Both the position numbers and the translations under genes were made by a program. A stretch of DNA of 64,000 nucleotides from assembly GCF_000306945.1 (NCBI RefSeq), contig NC_018518.1, forward strand, positions 2,232,001-2,296,000, read 5' to 3'. The stretch comes from Bordetella pertussis 18323 (GTDB lineage: Bacteria > Pseudomonadota > Gammaproteobacteria > Burkholderiales > Burkholderiaceae_B). Numbering within the stretch: the stretch's first letter is position 1; every line of letters starts with the position of its first letter. Shown one piece after another: positions 53,037 through 63,796 of this stretch. The notes under the pieces were generated by a model. The model was not told the origin of the DNA. It saw only the letters and a list, made by a program, of their open reading frames with translations, and made no database searches.

Positions 53037-54011
53037 TCACTGCCTGGCCTTGGCAAGCGCGGCAGCCCGCTCGTAGTACGACTTCTGAACCAGCTTGCCG
53101 AACTCCGGCATGGCGTTGATGCGCCCGGCAGCGATCATGGGCTCGGCGATGGCGGGCAGCTCTTCGAGCAGGCGATCCTCGATCCGCGGATCCACCACGA
53201 TGCGCGAGACGGCCAGCTCCATCGCCTTGGGCGGGATGCTGACGCCGGACTTGCCCAGCTGGGCCGCGATCATCTCGCCGGCCTTCTTGGGATCGTTCGC
53301 GGTCAGCTGCGACATGTCGATCATGGACGCGATGTACTTGGCGACCGCTTCGGGGTGCTTGCCGGCATACTCGCGATTGACGAGGATGAAGTTGGGGCTT
53401 TCGTTGACGCCCTTCATCGACTGGATGCGCTTGACCGCGCCGTTGACTTCCGCCAGGGCGACGTGCGGCTCCCAGGCCAGGCCGGCATCGACCACGCCGC
53501 GGTTCACCGCCGCCGCGATATCCTCGACCTTCATGTTGACGAAGCGGAAATCCTTGGGACTGAGCTGGTTCTTCTCGAGGTACAGCATCAAGGTGCCGTG
53601 CGCGCCCGAACCGCTGACCACCCCGATCTTCTTGCCTTTGAGATCGGCGATCGATTTGTACGGGGCCTCGGGCCCGACGATGATGCCGTAACGGTCGCCG
53701 CCGTACTGGTTGGCGGCCACGATGTAGAACACCTCGGGCTGCTTGGCCGCCATGGTGACCAGCCGCGCCGCGCCGCCGGACACCACGTCCACGCGGCCGG
53801 CCAGGAACGCCTTGAGAGAGTCGCCGGCCGAACTGTAGGTCGAGATTTCCGTTTTCAGCCCGTAGGGCTGGGCCCAGTCCCGGGCCTGGTACAGCTCGTC
53901 GGTGGGGACCGCCTGCAACCCCAGGCGTATGGTGTCCTGCGCCTGGCTGGCGCAAGCCGCAACCACACCGAGCAACGCGCCGGCCAGCCGGCGGCAAATG
54001 CGTGACTTCAT
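53037..54011 (-). CDS. SsuA/TauA/NMT1-like ABC transporter substrate-binding protein
   Basis: The 324-residue periplasmic receptor starts MKSRICRRLAGALLGVVAAC, with a Sec signal ending ASQAQ. The mature part (DTIRLGLQAVPTDELYQARD; TEISTYSSAGDSLKAFLAGR; VDVVSGGAARLVTMAAKQPE; LKGKKIGVVSGSGAHGTLML) matches the NMT1/SsuA-type domain that binds sulfonates, nitrate or pyrimidines. It heads the operon with two permeases and an ATPase. A putative operator lies 39 bp upstream of the ATG. With the ComA-like gene nearby, an organosulfonate or sulfo-acid ligand is plausible but unproven. Confidence 0.88.
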   Translation of the reverse strand: MKSRICRRLAGALLGVVAACASQAQDTIRLGLQAVPTDELYQARDWAQPYGLKTEISTYSSAGDSLKAFLAGRVDVVSGGAARLVTMAAKQPEVFYIVAANQYGGDRYGIIVGPEAPYKSIADLKGKKIGVVSGSGAHGTLMLYLEKNQLSPKDFRFVNMKVEDIAAAVNRGVVDAGLAWEPHVALAEVNGAVKRIQSMKGVNESPNFILVNREYAGKHPEAVAKYIASMIDMSQLTANDPKKAGEMIAAQLGKSGVSIPPKAMELAVSRIVVDPRIEDRLLEELPAIAEPMIAAGRINAMPEFGKLVQKSYYERAAALAKARQ

Positions 54012-54049
54012 GGTCAGTCTCCTTGGCTTGTTATCGATCCGCCTTTAGC

Positions 54050-54065
54050 AGTATCAATTGATACT
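54050..54065. promoter_or_regulatory. Perfect palindrome AGTATC-AATT-GATACT upstream of the ABC receptor gene
   Basis: 16-bp perfect palindrome, 39 bp before the receptor ATG at 54011 and 17 bp from IS481 copy 2. The half-sites are identical to those at 50445-50460, which suggests one regulator for both promoters. Confidence 0.75.
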
Positions 54066-54082
54066 ACCTTTGTGAAAGCAGT

Positions 54083-55033
54083 CTAGCTGTGAACTGTCAA
54101 TAGGTTGTATTCGTCCAGGTTGAGTCTGGAGATGGGTACAGCGCGCCCGATGCCTTGGTGGGGTCGATGCCAGTTGTAGTGGTGTAGCCAGGATTTCATG
54201 GCATCGGCTCGGTGTTGGGAGTTCTGGTAGGTGTGAGCGTAAGCCCACTCACGCAAGGCCGACTGGATGAAGCGTTCGGCCTTGCCATTGGTCTGTGGGC
54301 GGTAAGGTCGGGTAAAGCGGTGCTTGATGCCCAGCTCATGGCACAGCGCGGCGAAGGCGCGGCTGCGAAAGGCCGAGCCATTGTCGGTGAGCAAGCGCTG
54401 GATGGTCACGCCCAGGCGCTGGTAGTAGGCCACTGCGTCCTTGAGGAACTGGACGGCGCTGGGGAAGCGCTCGTCGGGGTGGATGTCGGTGAAGGCCACG
54501 CGGGCGTGGTCATCGATGGCCACGAAGACGAAGTCCCAGCCGGCCCCCTCAACGGTATCGCGTCGGTTGCCCGTGACCCGGTGGCCAGGGCGCTGGATAC
54601 GTCCCAGCTTCTTGATGTCGATGTGCAGCAGATCGCCGGGGGCCTGATGCTCGTAGCGCACCACCGGCTCGGCCGGCTCCAGGTCGGCCAGGTGCGACAG
54701 ACCGGCGCGGGCCAGGACGCGGCTGACGGTGCTGGCTGACACGCCCAGCGCCTGGGCGATGCGCGCTTGGGTCAGCCGCTTGCGGCGCAGCTCCACGATA
54801 GCCAGCGCCTTGGCCGGCGCAATCGCTCGGGGCGAGACCGTCGGGCGCGAGGACGCATCGGCCAAGCCCGCCTGGCCCTGAGCCAGGAAGCGGCCCAGCC
54901 ATTTGCGCACAGTCGGCGCGGTGACCCCATAGGCGCGGGCCGCTTCAGGCACACAAACTTGATGGGCGATCAATTGCTGGACCATTTCGAGTCGACGTAG
55001 GAAGGTCAATCGGGCATGCTTATGGGTGTTCAT
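54083..55033 (-). CDS. IS481 transposase, copy 2
   Basis: A 316-residue DDE transposase, identical in protein sequence to copy 1 as far as can be read: helix-turn-helix ARAYGVTAPTVRKWLGRFLA, catalytic HIDIKKLG, TDNGSAFRS and GKAERFIQSA. The stop TAG again comes from the CTAG at the element edge. Intact, so it is a potential source of transposition and a target for recombination with the other copies. Confidence 0.95.
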   Translation of the reverse strand: MNTHKHARLTFLRRLEMVQQLIAHQVCVPEAARAYGVTAPTVRKWLGRFLAQGQAGLADASSRPTVSPRAIAPAKALAIVELRRKRLTQARIAQALGVSASTVSRVLARAGLSHLADLEPAEPVVRYEHQAPGDLLHIDIKKLGRIQRPGHRVTGNRRDTVEGAGWDFVFVAIDDHARVAFTDIHPDERFPSAVQFLKDAVAYYQRLGVTIQRLLTDNGSAFRSRAFAALCHELGIKHRFTRPYRPQTNGKAERFIQSALREWAYAHTYQNSQHRADAMKSWLHHYNWHRPHQGIGRAVPISRLNLDEYNLLTVHS

Positions 55034-55131
55034 CCGGCCGGGCTCCTTGAGTGAACTGGGGGGTCGGCGATTTCCAGTTTCTCAAATCCGGTTCGGATGA
55101 ACCATGCATACAACCTATTGAATCTTCACAA

Positions 55132-55135
<4 letters not shown>
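54083..55135 (-). mobile_element. IS481, copy 2
   Basis: 1053 bp from CTAG to CTAG, same orientation as copy 1. Flanking sixmers are TCTAGC (left) and ACTAGA (right); they share only CTAG. It differs from copies 1 and 3 by two adjacent bases in the non-coding leader (near 55064; gtcggcg against ggtggcg) and by the last base before CTAG (A for G). The right-hand CTAG is also the stop codon of dinB. Confidence 0.95.
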
Positions 55136-57179
<2,044 letters not shown>

Positions 57180-57338
57180 GATTTCTCCCGATGACATGGG
57201 CGCGATTATCCCGCATATCGGGGCCGTTCGACACTGCCGGCGCGCCTGTGGCATGATCGACACGGTCGCCGGCGCCGGCGGCACGCCCAACGCCGTATCG
57301 CGCGGCCGCGCCGCGCCCGCATTCTCCGGAGGTTCCCC

Positions 57339-59252
57339 TTGCTCACCCTCATCAAGCGCACCGTCCTGGCCGCCGGCCTGATCGGCACCACGCTGGGCGC
57401 GGCCGCCCAGCCCCCGCGCGCCTATCCGCTCAAGGACTTCTTCCGCAACCCCGAGCGCGGCTACTTCCGCCTGGCCGACGACGGCAAGACGCTGGGCTTC
57501 ATGCAGCCGGTCAGCATCGACGGCCAGCCGCCGCGCATGAACATCTACGTGCAGGCGCTGGCCGACGGCGTGCCGGCCGGCGAGCCGCGCAAGCTGACCA
57601 GCGAAACCGCGCGCGATATCAGCAATTTCTTCTGGAAGGGCGACGACACCGTGCTCTACCAGAAAGACTTCGGCGGCGACGAGAATTTCCACGTCCTGGC
57701 CGTCAACGCGCGCACCGGCCAGGTCGCCGACCTCACCCCCTACGAGGGGGTGCGCGCCTCGATCGAGGACGACCTGCCCGACGACCCCGACCACGTGCTG
57801 ATCAGCCACAACCGGCGCGACCCGCAGGTGTTCGACGTCTACCGCGTCAATGTGCGCACCGGGGCGGCCGAACTGGTCGCGCAGAACCCGGGCAACGTGG
57901 TGGACTGGCAGACCGACCATGCCGGCAAGGTGCGCGCCGCCATCACCAGCGACGGCCTGAACACCACCCTGCTCTACCGCGACGACGAGGCCGCGCCGTT
58001 TCGCCCGCTCATCACCACCGACTACCGCGTGAGCGTCAGCCCGGCCTTCTTCACCTTCGACGACAGGAAGCTGTACGCCCTGAGCAACCGCGGCCGCGAC
58101 AAGCTGGCCCTGGTGGTCATCGACCCGGCCACGCCCGACGTGGAGCAACCCGTATTCGAACCGGACGAGGTGGACCTCGACGCGGCCGGCTATTCGCGCA
58201 AGCGCAAGGTGCTGACCGTCGCCTCCTACCAGACCGACAAGCCGCGCCACCGGTTTTTCGACGCCGAGACCGAAGCCCTGTACGCCCGGCTGGCGCGCGC
58301 CCTGCCCGGCTACGACTTCGCGCTGCAGGGCTGGAACCGCGACGAGGACACCTTCATCGTGGCCGCCTACAACGACCGCACGCCGGGGTCGCGCTATCTG
58401 TACGACGCGCGGCGCGACAGCCTGCACAAGCTGGCCGACATCAATCCCGCCATTCCCGAGGCCGACATGGCGCCGGTGCGGCCCGTCAGCTACCAGAGCC
58501 GCGACGGCCTGACCATCCACGGCTATCTCACCCTGCCGGCCGGACGCGCGCCCAGGAACCTGGCCTGCATCGTCAACCCGCACGGCGGGCCCTGGGCGCG
58601 CGACGGCTGGGGCTACAACCCGGAAGTGCAGTTCCTGGCCAACCGCGGCTTCTGCGTACTGCAGATGAACTTCCGCGGCTCGACCGGCTACGGCCGCAAG
58701 TTCTGGGAAGCCGGCTTCGGCCAATGGGGCCTGAAGATGCAGGACGACATCACCGACGGGGTGCAATGGCTGATCGACCAGGGCATCGCCGACCCGCGGC
58801 GCATCGGCATCTACGGCGGCAGCTATGGCGGCTACGCCACGCTGGCCGGCGTCGCCTTCACGCCCGACCTGTACGCGGCGGCGGTCGACTACGTGGGGGT
58901 ATCCAACCTGTTCACCTTCATGAACACCATACCGCCCTACTGGAAGCCGCTGCTGGCCAAGATGCAGGACATGGTGGGCGACCCGGTGCGCGACAAGGCG
59001 CGCCTGGAAGCCACCTCGCCCGCGCTGCACGTCGACCGCATCAAGACGCCGCTGTTCATCGCCCAGGGCGCCAAGGACCCGCGCGTCAACAAGGCCGAGA
59101 GCGACCAGGTCGTCCAGGCGCTGCGCCAGCGCGGCGTCGAGGTCGAGTACATGGTCAAGGACAACGAAGGCCATGGCTTCCACAACGACGAGAACAAGTT
59201 CGAGTTCTACGCCGCCATGGAAAAATTCTTCACCGAGCACCTCAAGCCCTGA
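57339..59252 (+). CDS. S9 family serine peptidase (prolyl oligopeptidase type)
   Basis: The 637-residue protein has a signal-like N-terminus ([20 protein letters not shown]), a beta-propeller domain ([40 protein letters not shown]) and a C-terminal alpha/beta hydrolase domain: [33 protein letters not shown], nucleophile [15 protein letters not shown] (about 488-502), catalytic Asp near [14 protein letters not shown] and His in [12 protein letters not shown]. Start is TTG at 57339, 6 bp after GGAGG; no ATG near the 5' end fits better. It probably cleaves peptides in the periplasm. The S9C-like architecture is clear. Confidence 0.92.
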   Translation: MLTLIKRTVLAAGLIGTTLGAAAQPPRAYPLKDFFRNPERGYFRLADDGKTLGFMQPVSIDGQPPRMNIYVQALADGVPAGEPRKLTSETARDISNFFWKGDDTVLYQKDFGGDENFHVLAVNARTGQVADLTPYEGVRASIEDDLPDDPDHVLISHNRRDPQVFDVYRVNVRTGAAELVAQNPGNVVDWQTDHAGKVRAAITSDGLNTTLLYRDDEAAPFRPLITTDYRVSVSPAFFTFDDRKLYALSNRGRDKLALVVIDPATPDVEQPVFEPDEVDLDAAGYSRKRKVLTVASYQTDKPRHRFFDAETEALYARLARALPGYDFALQGWNRDEDTFIVAAYNDRTPGSRYLYDARRDSLHKLADINPAIPEADMAPVRPVSYQSRDGLTIHGYLTLPAGRAPRNLACIVNPHGGPWARDGWGYNPEVQFLANRGFCVLQMNFRGSTGYGRKFWEAGFGQWGLKMQDDITDGVQWLIDQGIADPRRIGIYGGSYGGYATLAGVAFTPDLYAAAVDYVGVSNLFTFMNTIPPYWKPLLAKMQDMVGDPVRDKARLEATSPALHVDRIKTPLFIAQGAKDPRVNKAESDQVVQALRQRGVEVEYMVKDNEGHGFHNDENKFEFYAAMEKFFTEHLKP

Positions 59253-59387
59253 GTCCGGCCCCCGCCCCGGCGGGGGATCGGTCCGATCCGTCCCGCATTA
59301 CGCCGGCGCAGCGCCGTGCACGTTTGGTTACGGAAACCAATTCCCCCAGATGCCGGTCTATGGTGTTCTGCCCTAGAATCGGCACCG

Positions 59388-62000
59388 ATGAATACGTCTT
59401 CGCAATCCACCAAGCCGCCCCCGCCCGGCGGGCCGCGGCTGTTTCGCAAATCCCTGTTGATCAAAGCGGGCGTGGCCGTGGCCGGCCTGGGCGCCGCGGG
59501 CGCGCTGGCGCTGGGGCTGGCCCTGGCGCTGGCCTGGCCCAGCCTGCCCGAGCTGCACGCCATGACCGACTACCGGCCGCGCGTGCCCTTGCGCGTCTAT
59601 ACCGCCGATGGCGTGCTGATCGGCGAGTTCGGCGAAGAACACCGCAACGTGTTGCGCGCCGACGAAATCCCGCAGGTCATGAAGCAGGCCGTGCTGGCCG
59701 CCGAGGATGACCGCTTCTACCAGCATGGCGGGGTGGACTGGATGGGCGTGGCGCGCGCCGTGCTGACCAACATGGTCAAGCTGTCCAAGAGCCAGGGCGG
59801 CAGCACCATCACCATGCAGGTGGCGCGCAACTTCTACCTGTCCTCCGAAAAGACGTACTCGCGCAAGTTCTATGAACTGCTGCTCACCTACAAGATAGAA
59901 GCCGAGCTCACCAAGGACCAGATCCTCGAGCTCTACATGAACCAGATCTACCTGGGCCACCGCTCATACGGCTTTGCCGCCGCGTCGCGCACCTATTTCG
60001 GCAAGCCGCTGTCGGAGGTCACCCCGGCCGAGGCCGCCATGCTGGCCGGCATTCCCAAGGCGCCCTCGCGCGCCAACCCGCTGGCCAGCCTGCCGCGCGC
60101 CACCGCGCGCCAGCAATATGTGCTGGGCCGCATGCAGACGCTGGGCTACCTGACGCCCGAGCAGGTGCAAGAGGCGCGCGCGCAGACCATCGTCCTGCGC
60201 GGCAGCGAGGGCGGCCCGGCGCATGGCTTCGCCATCCACGGCGAGTATCCCGCCGAGCTGGTGCGCCAGCTGATGTACAGCATCTACCAGGACGGCGCCT
60301 ATACGCACGGCATCGACGTCTACACCACTATCGATTCCAAGGCCCAGCAGGCCGCCTATCGCGCGGTGCGCGCGGGCGTGCTCGACTACACCCGGCGCGC
60401 GCCCTATCCCGGCCCGCAGGCGCAGATCGACCTGCCCGACGGCATCGAACAAGACGCCCAGGCCTTCGACGAAATCCTCGACAGCGTGCAGGACCAGGCG
60501 CCCGACAGCGACGACCTGCTGGCCGGCGTGGTGCTGTCGACCAGCCCCACCTCGGTGACCGTGGCCCGCACCGCCACCGACATCGTCACCGTCGACGACA
60601 AGAAAGCGCTGGCCATCGTGGCCCGCGCGCTGGCCCCCAACGCCAAGGATGCGCTGCGCATCCGGCGCGGCTCGGTGGTGTACCTGCACAAGAACGGCGA
60701 CACCTGGGAAATCATCAACATGCCCGCGCTGCAGGCGGCCCTGGTATCGATGTCGCCGGCCGACGGCGCGATCAGCGCCATGATAGGCGGCTTCGACTTC
60801 CACCGCGGCTCGTTCAACCGCGTCACCCAGGCGTGGCGCCAGCCCGGCTCCACCATCAAGCCGTTCGTCTATGCCGCCGCGCTCGAGCGCGGCATGACCC
60901 CGGCCACCCAGGTCAACGACCAGCCCTTCATGCTGACCGCCGAGCAGACCGGCTCGCGCGCCTGGCAGCCCAAGAACGACGGCAACCGCTACGAGCCCAT
61001 GCTCACCTTGCGCGAAGGGCTGTATCGGTCCAAGAACATGGTGTCGATCCGCATCCTGCAGGCCATCGGCCCCGAGTACGCGCGCGACTACCTCACCCGC
61101 TTCGGCTTCGAGCAGGCGCGCTGGCCCGCCATGCTGCCGCTGGCGCTGGGCGCCGGCGGCGCCACCCCGCTGCAGGTCGCCAACGCCTACAGCGTGTTCG
61201 CCAACGGCGGCTATCGCGTCACCCCCTACCTGATCGACCGCGTCACCGACCGTTCCGGCAAGGTCCTGATGCAGACCACGCCGGTCAAGGCCGGCGACGA
61301 AACCGCGCGCGCCATCGACCCGCGCACGGCCTGGGTGATCGACGACATCATGCACGACACCACCACCAAGGGCACGGCCGCGCGCGTCTACCGCACGCTC
61401 AAGCGCAACGACATCGCGGGCAAGACCGGCACCACCAACGACGCGGTCGATGTCTGGTTCTCCGGCTACACCGCGCAGCAGACCACCACGGTCTGGATGG
61501 GGTTCGACCAGCCCCGCTCGCTGGGCACCAACGAATTCGGCAGCGGGCTGGCGCTGTCCACCTGGCTCGACTACGAACAGCCCACGCTCAAGGGCACGCC
61601 CCAGGCGCCGCGCGCGCCGCGGCCCCAGGGCCTGATCGTCGACAACGGCGAGTACTACTTCAGCGAATTCCCGCCCGGGCAGGCCGTGGCCGCGCTGGAT
61701 CTGTCCAGCGGCGACGAGCTGACCGACTTCCTGAACAACATGCGCCCCAGCGACGGCGCGCCCGCGCGCGTGCAGCAGCCCGGGCAGCCGCCCGCCGGCT
61801 CCTCGTCGGGCGGGCAACCTCCCATTCCACCGATTCCGGTGCCCCGCGCCGACCTGCCCGACGGGCAGGCCACGCCGGCCAGCCTGCCGCTGGGCGCGCC
61901 GCCCGCGGCCGCCTCCGCACCGCCTGCCGCGCCCGCGCACGGCGGCGCCTCGGCCCAGCCCGTCACCCTGCCGGGCAGGGTCGGCGCCACGCCGCTCTAG
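59388..62000 (+). CDS. mrcA: Class A penicillin-binding protein 1A (bifunctional)
   Basis: This bifunctional peptidoglycan synthase (transglycosylase and transpeptidase), 870 residues, has an N-terminal membrane anchor (GVAVAGLGAAGALALGLALA), a GT51 domain with EDDRFYQHGGVDWMGVARAV and GGSTITMQVARNFYLSSEKT, and a transpeptidase with SxxK in RQPGSTIKPFVYAAALER (about 482-499), SKNMVS and the KTGTTN box. The C-terminus is Pro/Ala-rich. I chose the ATG at 59388; the upstream extension to 59316 is not conserved-looking. Its TAG stop is part of the CTAG where IS481 copy 3 begins, so the 3' end may be native or trimmed by the insertion. Confidence 0.93.
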   Translation: MNTSSQSTKPPPPGGPRLFRKSLLIKAGVAVAGLGAAGALALGLALALAWPSLPELHAMTDYRPRVPLRVYTADGVLIGEFGEEHRNVLRADEIPQVMKQAVLAAEDDRFYQHGGVDWMGVARAVLTNMVKLSKSQGGSTITMQVARNFYLSSEKTYSRKFYELLLTYKIEAELTKDQILELYMNQIYLGHRSYGFAAASRTYFGKPLSEVTPAEAAMLAGIPKAPSRANPLASLPRATARQQYVLGRMQTLGYLTPEQVQEARAQTIVLRGSEGGPAHGFAIHGEYPAELVRQLMYSIYQDGAYTHGIDVYTTIDSKAQQAAYRAVRAGVLDYTRRAPYPGPQAQIDLPDGIEQDAQAFDEILDSVQDQAPDSDDLLAGVVLSTSPTSVTVARTATDIVTVDDKKALAIVARALAPNAKDALRIRRGSVVYLHKNGDTWEIINMPALQAALVSMSPADGAISAMIGGFDFHRGSFNRVTQAWRQPGSTIKPFVYAAALERGMTPATQVNDQPFMLTAEQTGSRAWQPKNDGNRYEPMLTLREGLYRSKNMVSIRILQAIGPEYARDYLTRFGFEQARWPAMLPLALGAGGATPLQVANAYSVFANGGYRVTPYLIDRVTDRSGKVLMQTTPVKAGDETARAIDPRTAWVIDDIMHDTTTKGTAARVYRTLKRNDIAGKTGTTNDAVDVWFSGYTAQQTTTVWMGFDQPRSLGTNEFGSGLALSTWLDYEQPTLKGTPQAPRAPRPQGLIVDNGEYYFSEFPPGQAVAALDLSSGDELTDFLNNMRPSDGAPARVQQPGQPPAGSSSGGQPPIPPIPVPRADLPDGQATPASLPLGAPPAAASAPPAAPAHGGASAQPVTLPGRVGATPL

Positions 62001-63048
62001 CTGTGAAGATTCAATAGGTTGTATGCATGGTTCATCCGAACCGGATTTGAGAAACTGGAAATCGCCACCCCCCCAGTTCACTCAAGGAGCCCGGCCGGAT
62101 GAACACCCATAAGCATGCCCGATTGACCTTCCTACGTCGACTCGAAATGGTCCAGCAATTGATCGCCCATCAAGTTTGTGTGCCTGAAGCGGCCCGCGCC
62201 TATGGGGTCACCGCGCCGACTGTGCGCAAATGGCTGGGCCGCTTCCTGGCTCAGGGCCAGGCGGGCTTGGCCGATGCGTCCTCGCGCCCGACGGTCTCGC
62301 CCCGAGCGATTGCGCCGGCCAAGGCGCTGGCTATCGTGGAGCTGCGCCGCAAGCGGCTGACCCAAGCGCGCATCGCCCAGGCGCTGGGCGTGTCAGCCAG
62401 CACCGTCAGCCGCGTCCTGGCCCGCGCCGGTCTGTCGCACCTGGCCGACCTGGAGCCGGCCGAGCCGGTGGTGCGCTACGAGCATCAGGCCCCCGGCGAT
62501 CTGCTGCACATCGACATCAAGAAGCTGGGACGTATCCAGCGCCCTGGCCACCGGGTCACGGGCAACCGACGCGATACCGTTGAGGGGGCCGGCTGGGACT
62601 TCGTCTTCGTGGCCATCGATGACCACGCCCGCGTGGCCTTCACCGACATCCACCCCGACGAGCGCTTCCCCAGCGCCGTCCAGTTCCTCAAGGACGCAGT
62701 GGCCTACTACCAGCGCCTGGGCGTGACCATCCAGCGCTTGCTCACCGACAATGGCTCGGCCTTTCGCAGCCGCGCCTTCGCCGCGCTGTGCCATGAGCTG
62801 GGCATCAAGCACCGCTTTACCCGACCTTACCGCCCACAGACCAATGGCAAGGCCGAACGCTTCATCCAGTCGGCCTTGCGTGAGTGGGCTTACGCTCACA
62901 CCTACCAGAACTCCCAACACCGAGCCGATGCCATGAAATCCTGGCTACACCACTACAACTGGCATCGACCCCACCAAGGCATCGGGCGCGCTGTACCCAT
63001 CTCCAGACTCAACCTGGACGAATACAACCTATTGACAGTTCACAGCTA
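61997..63048 (+). mobile_element. IS481, copy 3 (opposite orientation), without CTAG at the right edge
   Basis: About 1052 bp. The left edge CTAGCTGTGAAGATTCAATA is normal (sixmer TCTAGC), but after CACAG the right flank reads CTACC, not CTAG. A simple insertion would leave matching NCTAGN on both sides, so this copy most likely arose by recombination between two IS481 copies, with deletion or inversion of neighbouring DNA. The orientation is inverted relative to copies 1 and 2. Confidence 0.92.
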
Positions 63049-63751
63049 CCGCTCGATCGACACGGCTGCCATCTATGGCAACGAGGCTGGCGTGGGCGAG
63101 GGGCTGCGCGCTGCGGGGGTAGCCCGCAAGGATTTGTTCGTCACCACCAAGCTGTGGAACGACCGGCATGGCTACGACGAGGCGCAGCGCGCCATGGACG
63201 AGAGCCTGCGCAAGCTGGGCCTGGCCTATGTCGACCTGTTCCTGATCCACTGGCCGGTGGCCGGCAGCGACAAGTTCGTCGATGCCTGGCGCGCCATGGT
63301 GGCGATGAAGGAGGACGGGCGCGCCCGCTCGATCGGCGTGTCCAATTTCACGATCGCCAATCTGCGGCGCCTGGTCGACGAGACCGGCGTGGTGCCGGCG
63401 GTCAACCAGGTCGAACTGCATCCGGGGTTCGCCCAGCGCGAGCTGCGCGCCTTCCATGCCGAACAGGGCATCGCCACCGAATCCTGGAGCCCGCTGGGCC
63501 AGGGCGCCGTCATGCACGACGCGACGCTGGCCGGGATCGCCGCGCGCCACGGCAAGTCGGCGGCGCAGGTGACGCTGCGCTGGCATCTGCAGAATGGCCT
63601 GATCGTGATTCCCAAGTCGGTGACGCCGGCGCGCATCCAGGCCAACATCGACGTATTCGACTTCGAATTGTCGGCCGACGAGATGGCCGATATCGACGCC
63701 TTGCCGGAAGGCCCGCGGCTCGGACCCGACCCCGCCACCTTCACCGGCTGA
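62099..63751 (+). CDS. In-frame fusion: IS481 transposase to truncated aldo/keto reductase
   Basis: A single 550-codon open frame. Residues 1-316 are the complete IS481 transposase ending LLTVHS; the usual TAG is missing because the flank is CTAC, so translation would continue YRSIDTAAIYGNEAGVGEGL and through the rest of an aldo/keto reductase to the stop at 63751. The transposase catalytic motifs (HIDIKKLG, TDNGSAFRS, GKAERFIQSA) are intact. Whether the fusion protein is made or stable is unknown; expression from the IS promoter would give only a fusion, since no start codon is seen at the junction. Confidence 0.85.
   Translation: MNTHKHARLTFLRRLEMVQQLIAHQVCVPEAARAYGVTAPTVRKWLGRFLAQGQAGLADASSRPTVSPRAIAPAKALAIVELRRKRLTQARIAQALGVSASTVSRVLARAGLSHLADLEPAEPVVRYEHQAPGDLLHIDIKKLGRIQRPGHRVTGNRRDTVEGAGWDFVFVAIDDHARVAFTDIHPDERFPSAVQFLKDAVAYYQRLGVTIQRLLTDNGSAFRSRAFAALCHELGIKHRFTRPYRPQTNGKAERFIQSALREWAYAHTYQNSQHRADAMKSWLHHYNWHRPHQGIGRAVPISRLNLDEYNLLTVHSYRSIDTAAIYGNEAGVGEGLRAAGVARKDLFVTTKLWNDRHGYDEAQRAMDESLRKLGLAYVDLFLIHWPVAGSDKFVDAWRAMVAMKEDGRARSIGVSNFTIANLRRLVDETGVVPAVNQVELHPGFAQRELRAFHAEQGIATESWSPLGQGAVMHDATLAGIAARHGKSAAQVTLRWHLQNGLIVIPKSVTPARIQANIDVFDFELSADEMADIDALPEGPRLGPDPATFTG
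63047..63751 (+). pseudogene. Aldo/keto reductase (2,5-diketo-D-gluconate reductase-like), 5'-truncated by IS481
   Basis: The remaining 234 codons begin YRSIDTAAIYGNEAGVGEGL, which is normally preceded by about 40-45 residues including the first barrel strands. The catalytic tetrad remains: Asp and Tyr in SIDTAAIYGNE, Lys in DLFVTTKLWN and His in LFLIHWPVAG. The coenzyme contacts SIGVSNFTIANL and IVIPKSVTPARIQANIDVF are present. It has no start codon of its own and is fused to the transposase frame. Loss of the N-terminal strands probably abolishes folding, but the retained active site makes this worth checking. Confidence 0.88.
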
Positions 63752-63796
63752 TACCCGCGGCGCCGCCCCAGGGGGCGGCCAAGGAGCTTGGAGACC

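Noticed and set aside
59964..62081. A 705-codon minus-strand frame opposite PBP1A
   Set aside because: Shadow of the PBP1A gene; no motif and Gly/Arg/Ala-rich.
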